Shown here one piece after another: positions 61,112 through 64,000 of a stretch of 64,000 nt of DNA. How positions within the stretch are numbered: position 1 is the first letter of the stretch; each line of letters starts with the position of its first letter. A program made the translations under genes and the position numbers. The notes under the pieces are model-generated. The model had not been told where the DNA came from, did no database searches, and saw only the letters and a program-made list of their open reading frames with translations. The stretch comes from Nocardia sp. CY41 (GTDB lineage: Bacteria > Actinomycetota > Actinomycetes > Mycobacteriales > Mycobacteriaceae), in the NCBI RefSeq assembly GCF_009829325.1, contig NZ_VUOS01000007.1, forward strand, positions 186,001 through 250,000, written 5' to 3'.

Positions 61112-62548
61112 GTGACGTTCAGCACGGCCGACGAGGTCATCAAATACATCGCTGATGAGGACATCGAGTACGTCGACATCCGGTTCAGCGACCTGCCCGG
61201 TGTGCAGCAGCACTTCTCGATCCCGGGAAAGGCCTTCACCACCGACCTCGCCGAAGAAGGGCTAGCGTTCGACGGCTCCTCCGTCCGTGGGTTCCAGTCC
61301 ATCGACGAGTCGGACATGCTGCTGCTGCCCGACTTCTCCACCGCGCGCGTCGACCCGTTCCGCGCCGCCAAGACGCTGAACCTCAACTTCTTCGTGCACG
61401 ACCCGTTCACCCGGGAGGCCTACAGCCGCGACCCGCGTAACGTCGCGCGCAAGGCGGAGGAGTACCTGCGCTCCACCGGCATCGCCGACACCGCGTACTT
61501 CGGCCCCGAGGCGGAGTTCTACATCTTCGACTCGATCCGCTACGACTCGGCCATGAACGGCGCGTTCTACGAGATCGAGTCGGTCTCCGGCTCGTGGAAC
61601 ACCGGCGCGGAGTTCAACCCGGACGGCACCCGTAACCGCGGCTACAAGGTCCGCAACAAGGGCGGCTACTTCCCCGTCGCGCCCTACGACCACTACGTCG
61701 ACCTGCGCGACAAGATCTCGACCAACCTGCAGAACTCCGGCTTCGAGCTGGAGCGCGGCCACCACGAGGTCGGCACCGCCGGTCAGGCCGAGATCAACTA
61801 CAAGTTCAACACCCTGCTCGCCGCGGCCGACGACCTGCAGCTGTTCAAGTACATCGTCAAGAACACCGCGTGGCAGGAAGGCAAGACCGTCACCTTCATG
61901 CCGAAGCCGCTGTTCGGCGACAACGGCTCGGGCATGCACGTGCACCAGTCGCTGTGGAAGGACGGCAAGCCGCTGTTCCACGACGAGGCCGGCTACGGCG
62001 GCCTGTCCGACCTGGCGCGGCACTACATCGGCGGCATCCTGCACCACGCGCCGTCGCTGCTGGCGTTCACCAACCCGACGGTGAACTCCTACCACCGCCT
62101 GGTCCCCGGCTACGAGGCCCCGATCAACCTGGTGTACTCGCAGCGCAACCGCTCCGCGGCGGTCCGCATCCCGGTCACCGGCAACAACCCGAAGGCCAAG
62201 CGCCTCGAGTTCCGCGCGCCGGACTCCTCGGGCAACCCGTACCTGGCCTTCGCCGCCATGATGATGGCAGGCCTGGACGGCATCAAGAAGAAGATCGAGC
62301 CGCTGGCTCCGGTCGACAAGGACCTCTACGAGCTCCCGCCGGAGGAGGCCAAGAACATCCCGCAGGCCCCCACCAGCCTGGCGTCGGTCATCGATCGCCT
62401 CGAGCAGGACCACGACTACCTCACCGAAGGCAACGTCTTCACCGAGGACCTGATCGAGACCTGGATCACCCTCAAGCGCGAAGGCGAGATCGCCCCGGTG
62501 AACCTGCGGCCGCACCCGTACGAGTTCGAGCTGTACTTCGACGTGTAA
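61112..62548 (+). CDS. glnA1: Type I glutamine synthetase
   Basis: The 478-residue enzyme starts at GTG 61112 with a GGAG site (AAGGAGAACAA). It forms glutamine from glutamate, ammonia and ATP, acting as a dodecamer. Signatures are [64 protein letters not shown] and [10 protein letters not shown]. Tyr406 (base 62327) lies in [10 protein letters not shown], the adenylylation site used by GlnE. It is preceded by a GlnR box and followed by a hairpin. Length agrees with Mycobacterium GlnA1. Confidence 0.97.
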   Translation: MTFSTADEVIKYIADEDIEYVDIRFSDLPGVQQHFSIPGKAFTTDLAEEGLAFDGSSVRGFQSIDESDMLLLPDFSTARVDPFRAAKTLNLNFFVHDPFTREAYSRDPRNVARKAEEYLRSTGIADTAYFGPEAEFYIFDSIRYDSAMNGAFYEIESVSGSWNTGAEFNPDGTRNRGYKVRNKGGYFPVAPYDHYVDLRDKISTNLQNSGFELERGHHEVGTAGQAEINYKFNTLLAAADDLQLFKYIVKNTAWQEGKTVTFMPKPLFGDNGSGMHVHQSLWKDGKPLFHDEAGYGGLSDLARHYIGGILHHAPSLLAFTNPTVNSYHRLVPGYEAPINLVYSQRNRSAAVRIPVTGNNPKAKRLEFRAPDSSGNPYLAFAAMMMAGLDGIKKKIEPLAPVDKDLYELPPEEAKNIPQAPTSLASVIDRLEQDHDYLTEGNVFTEDLIETWITLKREGEIAPVNLRPHPYEFELYFDV

Positions 62549-62570
62549 GTCGTTCGCTCCGGCCTGTGCG

Positions 62571-62592
62571 GGAGCGCCTACTCGGGCGCTCC
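62571..62592 (+). terminator. Hairpin after glnA1
   Basis: Arms ggagcgcc (62571-62578) and ggcgctcc (62585-62592) are perfect around a 6-base loop, 22 bases after the glnA1 stop. No T-run follows; intrinsic termination in actinobacteria often lacks one. Confidence 0.65.
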
Positions 62593-62605
62593 CTCGACGG
62601 TAGGC

Positions 62606-62660
62606 GACGAGTCCATCTGGTCCGTGATCCTCCGGGGATCGCGAAGCAGGTGGACTCGTC
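62606..62660. terminator. Second, branched hairpin between convergent genes
   Basis: Arms gacgagtcca (62606-62615) and tggactcgtc (62651-62660) pair perfectly and the stem extends inward (tctg with cagg, one G-U). An internal gatcc...ggatc stem adds a branch. It lies 6 bases past the stop of the minus-strand gene at 62666 and can terminate either strand. Confidence 0.6.
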
Positions 62661-62665
62661 TGCGT

Positions 62666-63700
62666 TCAGGCCTCGGTGGCCTGCGCGGCGCTCCAAGTCG
62701 GTGTGCCGTAAACGTTGAGTTTGTCGATGCCGTGGTCGGTGGAGAAGCCCAGTCCGACCGCAGAGTAGCGCCAGGCAGCACCACGCGATTGCGCGGCCTC
62801 GGCTAGCGCGTCGACGGCGTATGTGCTGCCGTGGTGGCGGGATGCGAGCTCGCTGACGAGATCGCCGAGGTCGGTATGTTTCCGCGAGCCCAATGAGAGC
62901 CCGAAACCGGTGCCGCTCGCACTTCTCGAACAGCAGACGAACCAGTCGTGCCGGTGGAGGTCGGCTGCGTCGATGCCGCATCGGACGAACTCGGACAGCA
63001 GCTCCCAGGCCGGATGCCCGAAATAGCGGGACAGTTTCATCGGCACAGCTACGTCGTCGTATCGGGCCTTCAAGTAGATCTTGTGGTTCACGCCGCCGCG
63101 TGCATCCACCTCGAGCGCGGCGGCGACAGGGCTGATGAGCTTCTCGTGATCGGGCACGGTGACCAAGCCTGCGAAGCCGGGCCAGGCATTGCACAGTCTG
63201 TCCAGTGCCCCCGGCACGATTTTGAGACCGCCGTAAACCTTGAGGCGCGCCGCATGGCGTGGCGCCGCCGCATGATGGACAATTCCCGTCCACGTCGCGG
63301 AACGATGCTGTGCGGGTACCTTCGACGGATCCGGATACAGCGTCGTGACAAACGACCGCAGCATCTCGACCACGCTCTCATCACCGTTCGGGAGCCATGC
63401 GACGAGATCCCGTAGTGAGGCCAGCTGAGCGGCGACACGAGAGGCGAACCGTGTCTCCTGCGTCGCGGTCTCGGTGATGTAGCGAATGGCAGGCGTGAAT
63501 TTCCCTCGGCCCCCGCTGACACTGGCTTCGAATGGAGCGCCGGAAATAGTCAACATGCTGGCCCGGTGACCATCCGGCCCCAGCGCATCGAGCCGGCCTC
63601 CACAGGCTCGTTCCATCATGGCCCGGATCGTCGCTGGGTCACTGCCCGGCGACAATCGATCGGCCACATCGACCAGGAATTCCCCGACAGGTCCAGTCAT
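62666..63700 (-). CDS. Unknown protein with a five-repeat strand-pair pattern like an ABBA prenyltransferase
   Basis: The 344-residue protein starts at ATG 63700 (MTGPVGEFLVDVADRL). Five strand pairs separated by helices can be traced at residues 48-76 (LTISGAPFEASVS), 135-161 (ARLKVYGGLKIV), 190-214 (NHKIYLKARY), 250-273 (TGFGLSLGSRK) and 308-334 (RYSAVGLGFS with DKLNVYGTPTW). Repeated K-x-Y strands and five alpha-alpha-beta-beta units are the hallmark of the ABBA (PT-barrel) aromatic prenyltransferases. No close family member was recognised, so the function stays open. It is convergent with glnA1. Confidence 0.6.
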   Translation of the reverse strand: MTGPVGEFLVDVADRLSPGSDPATIRAMMERACGGRLDALGPDGHRASMLTISGAPFEASVSGGRGKFTPAIRYITETATQETRFASRVAAQLASLRDLVAWLPNGDESVVEMLRSFVTTLYPDPSKVPAQHRSATWTGIVHHAAAPRHAARLKVYGGLKIVPGALDRLCNAWPGFAGLVTVPDHEKLISPVAAALEVDARGGVNHKIYLKARYDDVAVPMKLSRYFGHPAWELLSEFVRCGIDAADLHRHDWFVCCSRSASGTGFGLSLGSRKHTDLGDLVSELASRHHGSTYAVDALAEAAQSRGAAWRYSAVGLGFSTDHGIDKLNVYGTPTWSAAQATEA

Positions 63701-64000
63701 CGAAACCGTCGGGATCGGCCGGCATGGAGGAGGCCTGCGGACGGCGGAGCGGCACTTCTACCCATATCGGCAGACTCTCTCACTGAGGGGTGCAGCCCCT
63801 CACCTTGTTCTTCCCATCTCTGGGAATTGAGGCTCTCTGGGCCCTGCTCTGCTGAGGAGCAGCATGTCTTTCGATTGGCGGAGGCGCTACGTCGCCTGTG
63901 TGGCGGGAGCCCGCCACCGGTGTCCGAATAGCCGCCGGGGGCGCACTCGGGTGTGTCGCGGTCTGTAGCCGGTCGCGGTCTCCGAGGGAAAGCAGGATGT
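63701..64000. other. Terminal interval, no supported gene
   Basis: This stretch contains a perfect 7-bp hairpin, tgagggg/cccctca (63784-63790 and 63796-63802), and a short ctgctc/gagcag hairpin near 63848 that carries a gaggag motif. A 34-codon frame follows at ATG 63864, Arg-rich, without recognisable features. Nothing here is firm enough to call a gene; the region may hold the promoter of the minus-strand gene that starts at 63700. Confidence 0.4.

Noticed and set aside
63864..63968. 34-codon Arg-rich frame with a gaggag upstream
   Set aside because: Composition is typical of random high-GC sequence and there is no supporting conservation or structure; left as unassigned.

Overview
The window is high-GC DNA with a strongly actinobacterial gene set. 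Its gene content matches the Mycobacterium/Nocardia neighbourhood around glutamine synthetase: glnA1 with RDD and DUF4191 genes, glnA2-glnE, panB, a Hip1/CaeA-type lipoprotein hydrolase, RNase H/CobC, a C4 zinc-ribbon protein, Nif3, a CobC-like aminotransferase, ptpA and cobD. The order is partly rearranged relative to Mycobacterium. The accessory genes (a compact NRPS, ECF41 sigma factor, MmyB-type regulator remnant) make a Nocardia-like organism the best guess. This is inference from gene content; no rRNA is present.

Layout. (1) 1-9.36 kb: the right end of a prophage or phage-derived element. It holds tail/receptor-binding genes on the plus strand, a terminator pair, an operon of tiny overlapping genes on the minus strand, an XRE-TPR regulator transcribed divergently across a striking inverted-repeat element, then small zinc-finger, membrane and secreted cargo genes. 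Its edge coincides with a metallo-beta-lactamase-fold gene lacking its 5' end. (2) 10.1-20.2 kb: chromosomal core with alanine dehydrogenase, ECF41 sigma factor, cobD, SURF1, ptpA, cobC-like, Nif3, zinc-ribbon and RNase H/phosphatase genes. (3) 20.5-30.4 kb: a compact biosynthetic locus with a flavin monooxygenase-condensation fusion and a two-module NRPS (C-A-T-C-A-T-TE). (4) 30.4-34.2 kb: a decaying strip with two facing truncated genes, a frameshifted SgcJ-like gene, acetyltransferases, a repeat protein and a NUDIX gene interrupted by TGA. (5) 34.3-44.2 kb: alpha/beta hydrolase, RNase P RNA, small secreted proteins, an RNB ribonuclease, a Pip-CHAD fusion, a VapBC module with a large palindrome, panB and a Hip1-like hydrolase. 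(6) 44.4-57.9 kb: glnA2, glnE, an HxlR regulator with a divergent two-gene unit, an EEP-family protein, a zinc metallopeptidase lipoprotein, and a minus-strand operon of CocE/NonD hydrolase, M20-monoacylglycerol-lipase fused ORF and lumazine synthase. (7) 58.7-64 kb: DUF4191, YrdB and RDD membrane genes, a textbook GlnR box before glnA1, and a minus-strand gene whose predicted strand pattern resembles an ABBA prenyltransferase barrel.

How the genes work together. GlnA1 (with the Tyr406 adenylylation motif), GlnE and GlnA2 form the nitrogen-assimilation core, and GlnR probably controls glnA1. cobD and the CobC-like aminotransferase belong to cobalamin-type chemistry. The NRPS locus looks able to make a small, possibly acylated dipeptide from serine and a second, unassigned residue, with the monooxygenase-condensation protein as tailoring or acyl-transfer partner.
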